This document shows, piece after piece, positions 24,892-33,420 of a stretch of DNA of 45,543 bases. The stretch's first letter is position 1. The number at the start of each line of letters is the position of its first letter. A program made the position numbers and the translations under genes. Source of the DNA: Competibacteraceae bacterium UBA6584 (GTDB lineage Bacteria > Pseudomonadota > Gammaproteobacteria > Competibacterales > Competibacteraceae). The stretch is from contig DJIW01000005.1 of NCBI GenBank assembly GCA_002433805.1, forward strand, positions 960 through 46,502. Direction: 5' to 3'. The notes beneath the pieces were generated by a model. The model made no database searches. It was not told the DNA's origin and saw only the letters and a list, made by a program, of their open reading frames with translations.

Positions 24892-26727
24892 ATGGAAGAA
24901 TACGTCGGCGCGCTCTGGCATCGCCTCATCACCCGCGCCGCCGGCCGCCATCACCCGAATGCGGCGGTCAAACTCGCCGAGATCGAGAAATCCGCCGGCT
25001 TGTGGTTTCGCGCCTTCGGCGGCGATCCCGGTTTGCGGGTCGCTCCGGCGGCCGCGATCCGGCACGGCGGCCGGCGACGGTGGGGGGCTCGCATCGCCGG
25101 CTTGGACGAAAAAACCCCGCTGGCCTGTCGGGACAGCGAAACCTTGCAACTCCCGCCCGAACTGGCGCTGTTTCCCCAGCGCGCGTTAAACCGCGATCTC
25201 TATCTCTGGCTGATCGCCCTAGCTGCCGCGCACGGCGCGGTCGATGCCGGCGACCCTTGGTGGCGGCAAAACCAGCAGGCGACCCGGCTGGTGCTGGAGC
25301 GCTATCCCGGCTTGCAGGCTCGCTATCGGGACTTGGTCGCCGCCGCGTTGGCGCTGAGGATTGCGCCGGAACGCTTGCCCCCGGATGAAGCCGCACAGGA
25401 ACGATTGCTACGAAAAGCCATGCTGGAACCCGGCAGCGTCGGCGAATTCATCGACACCCGCCGCCCGCCGCAACCGATCCCGCTTTGGCTGTATCCCGCG
25501 CCCCCCAAAATGCCGGCTCGAACCAAGCGCCGAGGCGAGACCGAACCGATGTCCGGCGCGCCGAATCCCGCGCAAAACGACCGCCAGCGCCGCCGCGCCG
25601 AACAGGTCGATTCGCCGGAGTCTAAAAACAACTTCTTACTGCCCTTTCGCTCTGAAAGCCTGCTGTCGTGGGCGGAATACCTGCGGGTCGACCGGCCCAC
25701 CGACGACGAGCCTGAAGCGGACGCCTCAAAAGCGGCGGATGCGATGGATGCGCTCAGCGTGACCCAGGACGAGACCCGCACCGCCTCGCGGGTGCGCTTC
25801 GACCTCGATTTACCCTCGGCCAGCGAGGACGACCTGCCGCTGGGGCCGGGAATCCGCCTGCCGGAGTGGGATTACCGCAAACAAGCACTGCTGCCCGATT
25901 ACTGCGCGGTTCAAGAGATGTTGGCCCGCCGCGCCCCGCCGTGCGAGTTGCCGCCGGCGCTGCGCCGCGACGCCCGACGCTTGCGCCGTCAATTTGAAAT
26001 TCTGCGCCCCGCGCGCGGCTGGCGGCGCGCCCAACCGGACGGTGAGGAATTGGACTTGGATGCCTGCGTGCGCCACACCGCCGATCATGCCGGCGGCAAC
26101 GACGGCCGCGAGCGCGGCCTCTACCGGCAACTGGCCCGTCAGGAACGCAGTCTCGCGTGCCTGTTGCTGGCCGATCTGTCGCTGTCCACCGACGCTTGGG
26201 TCAATAACAAGGGACGGGTGATCGAATTGATCCGCGACGGTCTGTTGCTGTTCGCCGAGGCGCTGGCGGCGACCGGAGACCGTTTCGCGCTGTACGGCTT
26301 TTCCTCGCGCAAGCGCCAGCACGTTCGCATCCAGCGGATCAAGCCGTTCGAGGAACGTTACAGCGCGGCGATCAGAGGGCGGATCGCCGCGATCAAGCCC
26401 GGCTATTACACCCGCATGGGGGCCGCCGTACGCCATGCCAGCGGGTTGTTGAGCCGCCAGATCGCCGACCATCGGCTGTTGCTGCTGCTCTCCGACGGCA
26501 AACCGAACGATCTGGATCACTACGAAGGGCGTTACGGAGTCGAAGATACCCGGATGGCGCTAACGGAAGCCCGTCGCGCGGGACTGCGCCCGTTTTGCGT
26601 GACCATCGATCAACAAGCCGACGACTACCTGCCCTACCTGTTTGGCAAGGACGGTTTCATTCTGATCCGCCACCCCGAAGATTTGCCGCGCCAACTGCTG
26701 TTGCTCTACACCCGCCTGACCGCGTAG
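24892..26727 (+). CDS. norD: nitric oxide reductase activation protein NorD (VWA domain)
   Basis: A 611-residue cytoplasmic protein. The C-terminal von Willebrand A domain has the MIDAS motif DLSLSTD at residues 428-434 (DxSxS), a later YTRMGAAVRH supplying the Thr, and LLLSDGKPND. The N-terminal half is variable, with an acidic, charged middle. With NorQ it forms the MoxR-VWA pair that activates cNOR. The last gene of the operon; a large hairpin follows at 26751. Confidence 0.94.
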   Translation: MEEYVGALWHRLITRAAGRHHPNAAVKLAEIEKSAGLWFRAFGGDPGLRVAPAAAIRHGGRRRWGARIAGLDEKTPLACRDSETLQLPPELALFPQRALNRDLYLWLIALAAAHGAVDAGDPWWRQNQQATRLVLERYPGLQARYRDLVAAALALRIAPERLPPDEAAQERLLRKAMLEPGSVGEFIDTRRPPQPIPLWLYPAPPKMPARTKRRGETEPMSGAPNPAQNDRQRRRAEQVDSPESKNNFLLPFRSESLLSWAEYLRVDRPTDDEPEADASKAADAMDALSVTQDETRTASRVRFDLDLPSASEDDLPLGPGIRLPEWDYRKQALLPDYCAVQEMLARRAPPCELPPALRRDARRLRRQFEILRPARGWRRAQPDGEELDLDACVRHTADHAGGNDGRERGLYRQLARQERSLACLLLADLSLSTDAWVNNKGRVIELIRDGLLLFAEALAATGDRFALYGFSSRKRQHVRIQRIKPFEERYSAAIRGRIAAIKPGYYTRMGAAVRHASGLLSRQIADHRLLLLLSDGKPNDLDHYEGRYGVEDTRMALTEARRAGLRPFCVTIDQQADDYLPYLFGKDGFILIRHPEDLPRQLLLLYTRLTA

Positions 26728-26750
26728 GCGCGCGTAACCGCCGCGCGCAT

Positions 26751-26793
26751 AACGAACGAGCCCGTGGTTCGATGAACCCCGGGCTCGTTCGTT
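26751..26793 (+). terminator. long hairpin after norD
   Basis: AACGAACGAGCCC (26751-26763) is perfectly complementary to GGGCTCGTTCGTT (26781-26793). The inside continues the stem with GGTTC/GAACC and only one mismatch, leaving a 3-nt loop. It begins 24 nt after the norD stop. No T run follows on the plus strand, so it may act as an RNA-stabilising 3' end or a Rho-dependent stop. Confidence 0.6.
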
Positions 26794-27439
26794 CCAACAA
26801 GAGGAGGATTTGCGCGACGGTTGCGCCAAAAGCTTATTTTATAAACACTTATGACGCAACCGAACAGAATTTAATGTATCGATAGCTTCCTGCTCCGCAA
26901 ACCGGCCTCGGCCTTATAAGGTGCGCGGTTGCGAAAATGCCGCGATAGGTTTGGAGCGATCCCCGTCCCTGATCATTCCCTGAAGCGCGGTGTTCGCATG
27001 GCGAACAACCGCTTGTCTATCCATTTCCCCCTTTGCTCCCCCTCCTACCATCCATGCCTATGCACGGCGCTTTCATATAAGCGAATACCGTGCCAACTTT
27101 CCTAACATCCCGCTTTTAGCCATTCTAATAAAACACTGTTATTACAGTAGCTTGATTGGTGTTATTGATTGTTCGTCTTGGGCAAAAAATTCTTAAATAT
27201 TTGAATAGTATTAATTATTTTTAATTTAAAAAAACCTGATCGCCGCTGGATGCGCTTTGTAAGCCCTATCAAACCCCACAGAACGTTTCAAATTGAAACA
27301 GTCTCTAGTCAATCTTTTTCAAATTGAAACACAAGGCGCAATAAAACCGGCTCGCAATCGAGTGCGTCGAAGCCCCGATGATCGATTTACGTCTTGAATG
27401 TCAATCGACTGACGGACGATTGAACGCTGTCCGCGCCGT
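26794..27439. other. AT-rich gap between the 3' ends of norD and nnrS
   Basis: About 650 bp between convergent genes, with composition much richer in A/T than the rest of the window, especially 27110-27235. No convincing ORF: the frame at 26990-27196 has no ribosome binding site or family features. A 7-bp hairpin (TGTTCGC/GCGAACA, 26991-27007), a short dyad ACTGT/ACAGT (27135-27148) and two copies of a palindrome (27285-27330) are present. It could contain an undetected RNA gene or old mobile DNA. Confidence 0.5.
27285..27330. repeat. two copies of the palindrome TTTCAAATTGAAAC
   Basis: GTTTCAAATTGAAAC at 27285-27299 is a perfect inverted repeat about its central A. The 14-nt TTTCAAATTGAAAC recurs at 27317-27330. 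The start-to-start spacing is 31 bp, close to three helical turns. This looks like a double operator rather than CRISPR, since the unit is too short and there are only two. Confidence 0.55.
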
Positions 27440-28609
27440 TCAACCGGGTTGACCGTCGACCCTAGGCTTGACCAGCATCGGATAATAAGTGATAAGAAAC
27501 AACGCAAACGCCGCAATCCACAAACATTGGGAGACGGCGACCCCGCTTGCATAGCCACCCCCGGCCAGTAGCGGCGTCAGAACTCTGACGCCCGCGCCAC
27601 CCACCAACATCACCAGCGCCACGGCGACGGCTTTCGGGGGATTTTGGACATTTCGGCCGGTGTGACCTAGGGTGACGCGGGCCATCATGCTCAAGGTGAC
27701 AACGCCGATTCCACCGACGCTGAAGGCATGGATAACAACGAGGGCGGGGCGATCCAGCAAGGCGCTGATCGCCAGCAGGAGAAACCCCAGATCGATCCAA
27801 AGCAAGGCGACAAACAGACTCCACAATAACGGCTTTCGCCAAATTCCCGGCGTATGCCACCCCGCCAAGCGCACGGCGTTGGCGACGAACAAGCCGATAG
27901 CGGTCAGTCCGACCAACCATCGATTGCGCATCCCTAACTCAGCTATCAGGAAAACCAGATACCCGCCGATGATCGCCCGATCCAACCACGGACGGTTGAC
28001 CAGCTTGATCGGATAACCCACGCCGGCCTCGATAAAAAACGGCACCACCCGCCGGCCCATCAACAGAATCAGGCCGACGATCAAGAACAGTCCGCCGTAG
28101 ATCCCAATATGCAGCCCCTCCGCCAACAGGCCGGCCGCTCCGAGATAGAAACACCCGTTGGCGGCCGCCAATAACGCCAAAATCACCAAAATACCCAATT
28201 GTTTCCACTGCTTGACTTTGATGATCGGGTGGGCGATCGCGGCGATCAAACCGCTGATAAACAGCATGTCAAACCAACCGACGAAGGACAGAAAGGATGT
28301 TCCCAATAAGAACAGCGCTCTCGGTATCGCCCATAAAACCACCAGTCCCATCAGGTTAAAACCGCGCGGAGTTTGCACCCCTGTCCAGTTCTTGACCGCC
28401 GTCAGCAGAAAGCCCGCCACGACCGCCATGGCGAAGCCGTAAATCATTTCATGGGCGTGCCACTGAAATGGGGAAATGCCGGTCAGCGGCACAGGCAGAT
28501 GAAAAATATAAACCCCCATCCAAAACGTCATTGAGATGACGGCGAAAAACGCCGCGCCGAGAAAAAACGGTCGGAATCCCAGATTCCAGATGGCGGATTG
28601 CGGGTTAAT
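27440..28609 (-). CDS. nnrS: NnrS family heme-copper membrane protein (ATT start inferred)
   Basis: A membrane protein of about eleven helices. It carries conserved NnrS stretches: WHAHEMIYGFAMAVVAGFLL, GRRVVPFF, ALVVIHAFSVGGIGVVTLSM, and MARVTLGHTGR. NnrS protects cells against nitrosative stress. The first ATG in frame (28531) would remove the conserved N-terminal WNLGFRPFF helix, which is encoded in frame just upstream. An ATT at 28609-28607 restores it, gives 389 residues, lies 8 nt after GAGGG, and overlaps the nirN stop as ATTAA. I therefore prefer the ATT start, though a sequencing error is possible. It is the last gene of the nir operon. Confidence 0.88.
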   Translation of the reverse strand: MNPQSAIWNLGFRPFFLGAAFFAVISMTFWMGVYIFHLPVPLTGISPFQWHAHEMIYGFAMAVVAGFLLTAVKNWTGVQTPRGFNLMGLVVLWAIPRALFLLGTSFLSFVGWFDMLFISGLIAAIAHPIIKVKQWKQLGILVILALLAAANGCFYLGAAGLLAEGLHIGIYGGLFLIVGLILLMGRRVVPFFIEAGVGYPIKLVNRPWLDRAIIGGYLVFLIAELGMRNRWLVGLTAIGLFVANAVRLAGWHTPGIWRKPLLWSLFVALLWIDLGFLLLAISALLDRPALVVIHAFSVGGIGVVTLSMMARVTLGHTGRNVQNPPKAVAVALVMLVGGAGVRVLTPLLAGGGYASGVAVSQCLWIAAFALFLITYYPMLVKPRVDGQPG

Positions 28610-30173
28610 GGCTGGTGCCCTCGGAGCGCGTGATCTTGTTGTAAACGTTATATTTGCCGACCGGTTTGCGCATCGGCAGCCGCTTGACTTCCTTTAAGGT
28701 CGCCGCGTCATAAATGACCAGCGCGCCTTCATCTTCCCAAATCGACACCAGCGCGTATTTACCGTCACGGGTGAATTCGGTATGCGCGGCGGTTTTGCCC
28801 GGTTCCGGGCGCAGGGTCTTGACGATTTCCAGCGTATTCTTATCGAGCAACTGCATGGTGTCCTTATCCTGGCCCATCATCGCATCCACCCAGGCGTAAG
28901 GCGTGTTTTCGTGGCTGCGCATAAAAAAAGCCGGGCCGGCGGTCTTGATCTCCTTGATGATTTTCCAATCCTTCATATCAATCACGCTGACCACTCCGTC
29001 CTTGAGATTGGGCGTCGCCATCACCGGACGGCCCTGATACGTCCAGGAAATACCGGAACCGAGATGCGGCAAGCCGGGAAGCGGTAAATCCGCGATCTTG
29101 CGTCGGATGTCGAGATTGACCACCTGACCGCCGGACGCGGTTGGGTTGCCGCCATCGGCCGGCCGCGCCGCGCCCAGCACGTAGGCATAGTTCTGACTGA
29201 AAAAGAAATCGTCGAGGATGGCATCGAGCTGGGTCACCCGTGGCGTCCATTGCCCCGGTAGCGCCACCGCTTCGCCCATCTTGTAATCGTGGACATAGCC
29301 CTTGAACACCGGTTTGGCTTTGGGGTCGTAGCTCATCTCCCACAGTTCGGGAATGTCCTTGAGCGCCGCCACGAAACTCTTGCGCGGCGCGGCGGCGTAT
29401 ACCGCCGACACCCGCGACCCCTTGCCCGCTTCGTTGACCACCGGAATGATCCGCTCCAGACTCAAATCCGCCGCTTTCAGCAACACTAGCGTCTGCGGCA
29501 GATAGTTAGCGGCCATCACCCATTGGCCGTCGCCGGACACCGCGATATTGCGGGTGTTGATGCCGGCGCGGATTTCGGCGACGACTTTCAGGTTATAAAT
29601 GTCGAATTTGCTGATCCAGCCGTCGCGGGATGCGAAAAACACATAGCGTCCGTCCGGGGTGAATTTCGGCCCGCCGTGCAGGGCGAAGCGGCTGGGAAAA
29701 CGGTGGATGGGCTCGAACTTGTCGCCATCCAGAATCGTAACGTGATGGTCGCCCGCTTCCACCACCACAAATAGATTGAGCGGGTCGGCGCTAAAGCTGG
29801 GCTTATCCGGCAGACTGCCGGGTTTGACCGCCTCATACCGGGATGCCCGAATTTCGGGCTCGCCCCATTGTGGCGTCACCGCGGGCGGAGTGTAGATAAA
29901 ATCCGCTAGCGCCTGGATTTCGTCCGCTTTCAGTTTGTCCTTGAACCCCTGCATTTGGGTGGCGGGCCGTCCGGCGGTGATGACCGCTAGCGCTTCGGGC
30001 TTTTTTAGTCGCTCCAGATTTTGCGGCAATAGCGCAGGCCCCAAGCCACCCAGCCGGTCAACGCCGTGACAAGCGACGCAATGCTGTCGGTACAACGGCG
30101 CGGGATCGGGGGCGGCGTGGACGATAGCGCCCTGCGACACGAACCAAGCGGCGAACAGGAGAGTTTTTTTCAT
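28605..30173 (-). CDS. nirN: NirN, cytochrome c / d1-type dehydrogenase of heme d1 synthesis
   Basis: A 522-residue periplasmic protein: a signal peptide (about 1-20), a cytochrome c domain with CVACH at 32-36, and then an eight-bladed d1-type propeller. NirN completes heme d1 by oxidising dihydro-d1 and passes it to NirS. Its fold parallels NirS, but it is shorter and the cytochrome domain carries GGLGPALLPQNL, shared with the separate NirC-like cytochrome. It overlaps nirJ by ATGA (30170-30173) and nnrS by ATTAA. Confidence 0.9.
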   Translation of the reverse strand: MKKTLLFAAWFVSQGAIVHAAPDPAPLYRQHCVACHGVDRLGGLGPALLPQNLERLKKPEALAVITAGRPATQMQGFKDKLKADEIQALADFIYTPPAVTPQWGEPEIRASRYEAVKPGSLPDKPSFSADPLNLFVVVEAGDHHVTILDGDKFEPIHRFPSRFALHGGPKFTPDGRYVFFASRDGWISKFDIYNLKVVAEIRAGINTRNIAVSGDGQWVMAANYLPQTLVLLKAADLSLERIIPVVNEAGKGSRVSAVYAAAPRKSFVAALKDIPELWEMSYDPKAKPVFKGYVHDYKMGEAVALPGQWTPRVTQLDAILDDFFFSQNYAYVLGAARPADGGNPTASGGQVVNLDIRRKIADLPLPGLPHLGSGISWTYQGRPVMATPNLKDGVVSVIDMKDWKIIKEIKTAGPAFFMRSHENTPYAWVDAMMGQDKDTMQLLDKNTLEIVKTLRPEPGKTAAHTEFTRDGKYALVSIWEDEGALVIYDAATLKEVKRLPMRKPVGKYNVYNKITRSEGTSH

Positions 30174-31372
30174 GAAGCGACGCTCCGACCCGGCGGATGG
30201 TAAGGGGTCACGGTCAGCCGTTCGCCACCGGCCGCGACGCCGATTTCGTCATCGTCGAGATAACAGGCGGGGTCTTCGGCCCACGGATCGCCGGTGAGCT
30301 GCTGGGCGCGCACCCGCGTATTGCCGCCGCAAATATCCAAATACTGGCAGTGGCCGCAACGGCCTTTGACCGGACGGGGTTTTGATTTCAGGCCCGCCAT
30401 CAACGGGTCGGCAGTATCCGGCCAGATCGCGGAAAACGGCCGCTCGCGGACATTGCCGAGAGGGTGATGCCACCACATGGTATCGGGATGGACGTTGCCC
30501 AGGTTGTCAATGTTGGCGACGTTGACCCCGGAGGCGTTGCCGCCCCATTGCGCCAGCTTGGCGCGTAGATGGGTCTCCAACTCCGGAAAACGCCGACGCA
30601 CCCAGTGCAGCAGATACACCCCGTCGGCGTCGTTGTTACCCGTCACAAACTCTCGATTCTCCCCCGCCCGCACCGAGCGCCAACAGGACTCGAACAGCAA
30701 ATCCATCGCCTGCCGGGTCGTCTGATGCCGTGCGTCATCCTTGCGGTTGCGGTTGCCGCGTCCGGCGTAGTTGAGGTGGGAAAAGTAAAACTTATCCAGC
30801 CGTTCGACTTCCAGCAATTCCAACAGGCGCGGCAGATCGCGGGCGTTATCCTCGGTCATGGTGTAGCGAATCCCGATCTTGATGCCGTGTTCCCGACACA
30901 GCCGAATGCCGTCAAGCGACGCGGCGAACGCGCCCGCCTGCCGGCGGAAGCGGTCATGGGTTTCGGCGATGCCGTCCAGACTGACGCCGACATAATCAAA
31001 GCCGACCTCGGCGATCTGGCCGATGTTGCCCGAGTCGATCAGCGTGCCGTTGCTGGATAAGGCGACGTAAAAGCCCATAGCCTTCGCCCGCCGGGCAAGG
31101 GTGAAAATATCGGAACGCAACAATGGCTCGCCACCGGACAGGATCAACACCGGTACCCGGAACGCTTTTAAGTCGTCCATAACGCTAAAGGCCTCCTCGG
31201 CCGTCAATTCGCCGGGGAAATCGTTATCGGCGGAAATTGAGTAGCAATGCTTGCAGGCGAGATTGCAGCGCCGCGCCAGATTCCAGATCACCACCGGTCC
31301 CGGTGGATTGCGCTTGGGCGCGAGTGGCGTCGGCCGGGCGATTTCCTGCATAAACTGGGTGATGCGAAACAT
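30170..31372 (-). CDS. nirJ: NirJ, radical SAM enzyme of heme d1 biosynthesis
   Basis: A 400-residue radical SAM/SPASM protein. The SAM cluster CNLACKHC puts Cys at 36, 40 and 43; ILSGGEPLL is the SAM-binding glycine motif; CGHCQYLDICGGN is the C-terminal auxiliary cluster. NirJ replaces the propionates on rings A and B of 12,18-didecarboxysiroheme with oxo groups. It follows nirGH by 12 nt and overlaps nirN by 4 nt. Confidence 0.94.
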   Translation of the reverse strand: MFRITQFMQEIARPTPLAPKRNPPGPVVIWNLARRCNLACKHCYSISADNDFPGELTAEEAFSVMDDLKAFRVPVLILSGGEPLLRSDIFTLARRAKAMGFYVALSSNGTLIDSGNIGQIAEVGFDYVGVSLDGIAETHDRFRRQAGAFAASLDGIRLCREHGIKIGIRYTMTEDNARDLPRLLELLEVERLDKFYFSHLNYAGRGNRNRKDDARHQTTRQAMDLLFESCWRSVRAGENREFVTGNNDADGVYLLHWVRRRFPELETHLRAKLAQWGGNASGVNVANIDNLGNVHPDTMWWHHPLGNVRERPFSAIWPDTADPLMAGLKSKPRPVKGRCGHCQYLDICGGNTRVRAQQLTGDPWAEDPACYLDDDEIGVAAGGERLTVTPYHPPGRSVAS

Positions 31373-31384
31373 GAGGCTTTTCCT

Positions 31385-32368
31385 TCAACCGCGCAGGCGC
31401 AAGCCGGTTTTCTTGAGAATCCGGGTGCTGTAGAGAATGGCGCGGGCGCGGCAGGCGTCGCCCAACAAACCGGCGATTTGATGGGCTTTTTTGGACACTT
31501 CGTCGCGGCTCGCGCCGTGGGCCATGGCAAACAGATTGTAGGGCCAATCCGGCAAATGGCGGGGACGCCGGTAGCAATGGGTTACGAACTCCAGCGCGCC
31601 GATACGCTCGCCCAGTTCGTCCACCGCCTCATCCGCCACATCCCATACGGTCATCCCGTTAGCGGCGTAGCCGATGCGGTAATGATTCGGCACCGCGCCG
31701 ATGCGGCGGATCGCGCCTGCTTCCAGCAGCTCGCGCAATCCGGCCATCACCGTCTCGACATCGCTGGCCAGTGGCTCGGCCAGGGCGTGATACGGTTGCG
31801 GAATCAGCGGCAATCCGGCTTGGGTGGCGAGAATCAGCGGCCGCAACTGCGCCAGTCGTTCCGGTGAAAGCGGCGTTTTGCTGGGAGGCTCGACCGCTGG
31901 TTCGGCGCGGCTGACGCTCCGCGCGCCGACGGCAAAGCGCGCTTCGATGAAATATTCCCGCTGCTTGGGAAAGTTGAACACCGGCAAGCCGGTCGCCGCC
32001 GCGATGCGCTCGACGGTTGCGGCCATCGCCGCGGGCGTTTCCGTCGCCAGCACGAACCACATATTGAACGCATGGTCGCGGCGGTAGTTGTGGGCGACTT
32101 CCGGAAATGCATTGACCAACACGGTGATCCGCTCAAACTCTGGTTCCGGCGCCCGCACCGCCGCCAACGAAAACGCGCCGCCCAACCGTTCGATTTGATA
32201 CAGCGGTCCGAAGCGGGTCAGCGTGCCGTCCGCCAATAACTCCCGCAGCGCTTGCAACACGGCGTCCTCATCGGCGTCCAAGCGCTCGGCTACCGCGTCA
32301 AAGGGCCGCTCGACTAGCGGAAAACCGCCTTGCCACTCGTCGATCAAACGGCGCTTTAACTCGTCCAT
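31385..32368 (-). CDS. nirGH: NirGH-type fused siroheme decarboxylase subunits
   Basis: A 327-residue protein made of two AsnC/Lrp-like halves. Each half has a winged-helix part and an effector-like part: HNYRRDHAFNMWFVL in the first, CYRRPRHLPDWPYNLFAM in the second. The siroheme decarboxylase, built of NirD, L, G and H, removes two acetate carboxyls. In many pseudomonads these are four separate genes; here they are two fusions. The assignment to G+H rather than D+L follows gene order only. It overlaps the nirDL end by 13 nt. Confidence 0.85.
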   Translation of the reverse strand: MDELKRRLIDEWQGGFPLVERPFDAVAERLDADEDAVLQALRELLADGTLTRFGPLYQIERLGGAFSLAAVRAPEPEFERITVLVNAFPEVAHNYRRDHAFNMWFVLATETPAAMAATVERIAAATGLPVFNFPKQREYFIEARFAVGARSVSRAEPAVEPPSKTPLSPERLAQLRPLILATQAGLPLIPQPYHALAEPLASDVETVMAGLRELLEAGAIRRIGAVPNHYRIGYAANGMTVWDVADEAVDELGERIGALEFVTHCYRRPRHLPDWPYNLFAMAHGASRDEVSKKAHQIAGLLGDACRARAILYSTRILKKTGLRLRG

Positions 32369-33411
32369 GTCGCCGCCTCAAACCGGCTGAGTCGCCGCCG
32401 ATCTTCTTTCCCGCTATCCGGCAATGGAGCGGGCGGCAGGTAGTACGCGCCCCGTTGCCGGAAACAGCGGGTGCTGAACAACACGCTATGGGGAAAAACT
32501 TGCAGCGGTTGTCCGGCGCGTAGTCTCTCGATCTGTTCCAGCACCTCACCGCGTTCGCGGCCGTGCACCATGCAGAACAGATTGTAGGGCCAATCCGGCA
32601 AACGGCGGGGACGGCGATAGCAGAGATTGACCCCGGCTTGCGCCGCCAGCGACCGACCAAGCTCGCCGATGTCGGCATCGGGAATATCCCACACGACCAT
32701 CGCATTGGCGCGATAGCCGAGTTCCCGATGGCGGACGATGACGCCCAATCGCTTGATAAGGCCCTGTTGCAACCAACGCCGCAATTTCTCCACTACCTGC
32801 CGCTCGGACAAACCGGACTGCCGCGCCAGCGCGCAATAAGGGCGGTTGAGCAGCGGCAAGCCCGGTTGCAAAGCGGCCAGCAACAGTCGGTCGGCTTCGC
32901 TTAATTCGACGGGCGAACCGTTATCCGCCGACGCGACGGATTTCGGGGTGGAAGGTTCGCGTCCGCCGTGCCGCAGATCGAAGCCTAGATCGATGTGGAA
33001 TTCTTCCAGCACCGGCAAATCGAGCACCTGCAAACCGGTTTTTTGCTCGATGTCGGCCAGTATCGCTTGCAAGCGCGCCCTCGACGCGGCGGTGAGCACG
33101 AACCAGAGATTGAATGCGTTCTCGCGCTGATAGTTGTGATTGACTTCGGGATAGTCGTTGACCACCGCCGCCACCGCCTCCAACCGCCCCGGCGGCGCCG
33201 CCAGCGCCGCCAATGTGCTGACGCCCAGCCTGCGGGTCGCGAATACCGCCCCGACCCGACTGATTTTGCCTTCAGCCTGCAACCGGCGCAACGCCGCCAG
33301 CACGTCGTTTTCCGTGCATCCCAACAAGGTGGCGACACGCCGAAATGGCCGGATGACCAGCGGGAAATCGCGCTGGAACCGGTTGAGCAAATTGAAATCG
33401 GCGGCGTCCAT
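32356..33411 (-). CDS. nirDL: NirDL-type fused siroheme decarboxylase subunits
   Basis: A 351-residue two-domain AsnC/Lrp-like protein. The first half has HNYQRENAFNLWFVL and the second has CYRRPRRLPDWPYNLFCM, so both halves carry the family's conserved His/Tyr-Arg stretch. The C-terminus is longer than in the neighbouring NirGH, with a proline-rich tail. Decarboxylates siroheme together with NirGH in the cytoplasm. NirDL fusions are known in other denitrifiers. Starts 9 nt after nirF. Confidence 0.87.
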   Translation of the reverse strand: MDAADFNLLNRFQRDFPLVIRPFRRVATLLGCTENDVLAALRRLQAEGKISRVGAVFATRRLGVSTLAALAAPPGRLEAVAAVVNDYPEVNHNYQRENAFNLWFVLTAASRARLQAILADIEQKTGLQVLDLPVLEEFHIDLGFDLRHGGREPSTPKSVASADNGSPVELSEADRLLLAALQPGLPLLNRPYCALARQSGLSERQVVEKLRRWLQQGLIKRLGVIVRHRELGYRANAMVVWDIPDADIGELGRSLAAQAGVNLCYRRPRRLPDWPYNLFCMVHGRERGEVLEQIERLRAGQPLQVFPHSVLFSTRCFRQRGAYYLPPAPLPDSGKEDRRRLSRFEAATWTS

Positions 33412-33420
33412 CGCGTCCGC

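Noticed and set aside
24892..26727. NorD as a magnesium chelatase or cobalt chelatase subunit (VWA protein)
   Set aside because: The VWA domain is shared, but the operon with norCBQ and the lack of chelatase partners point to NorD.
26990..27196. 68-residue ORF in the norD-nnrS gap
   Set aside because: GTG start inside a hairpin, no ribosome binding site, no recognisable family and unusual composition; not strong enough to call a gene.
27285..27330. CRISPR-like repeat because of the ATTGAAAC end
   Set aside because: Only two copies, unit of 14-15 bp, gap of 17 bp, no cas genes; an operator pair is more likely.
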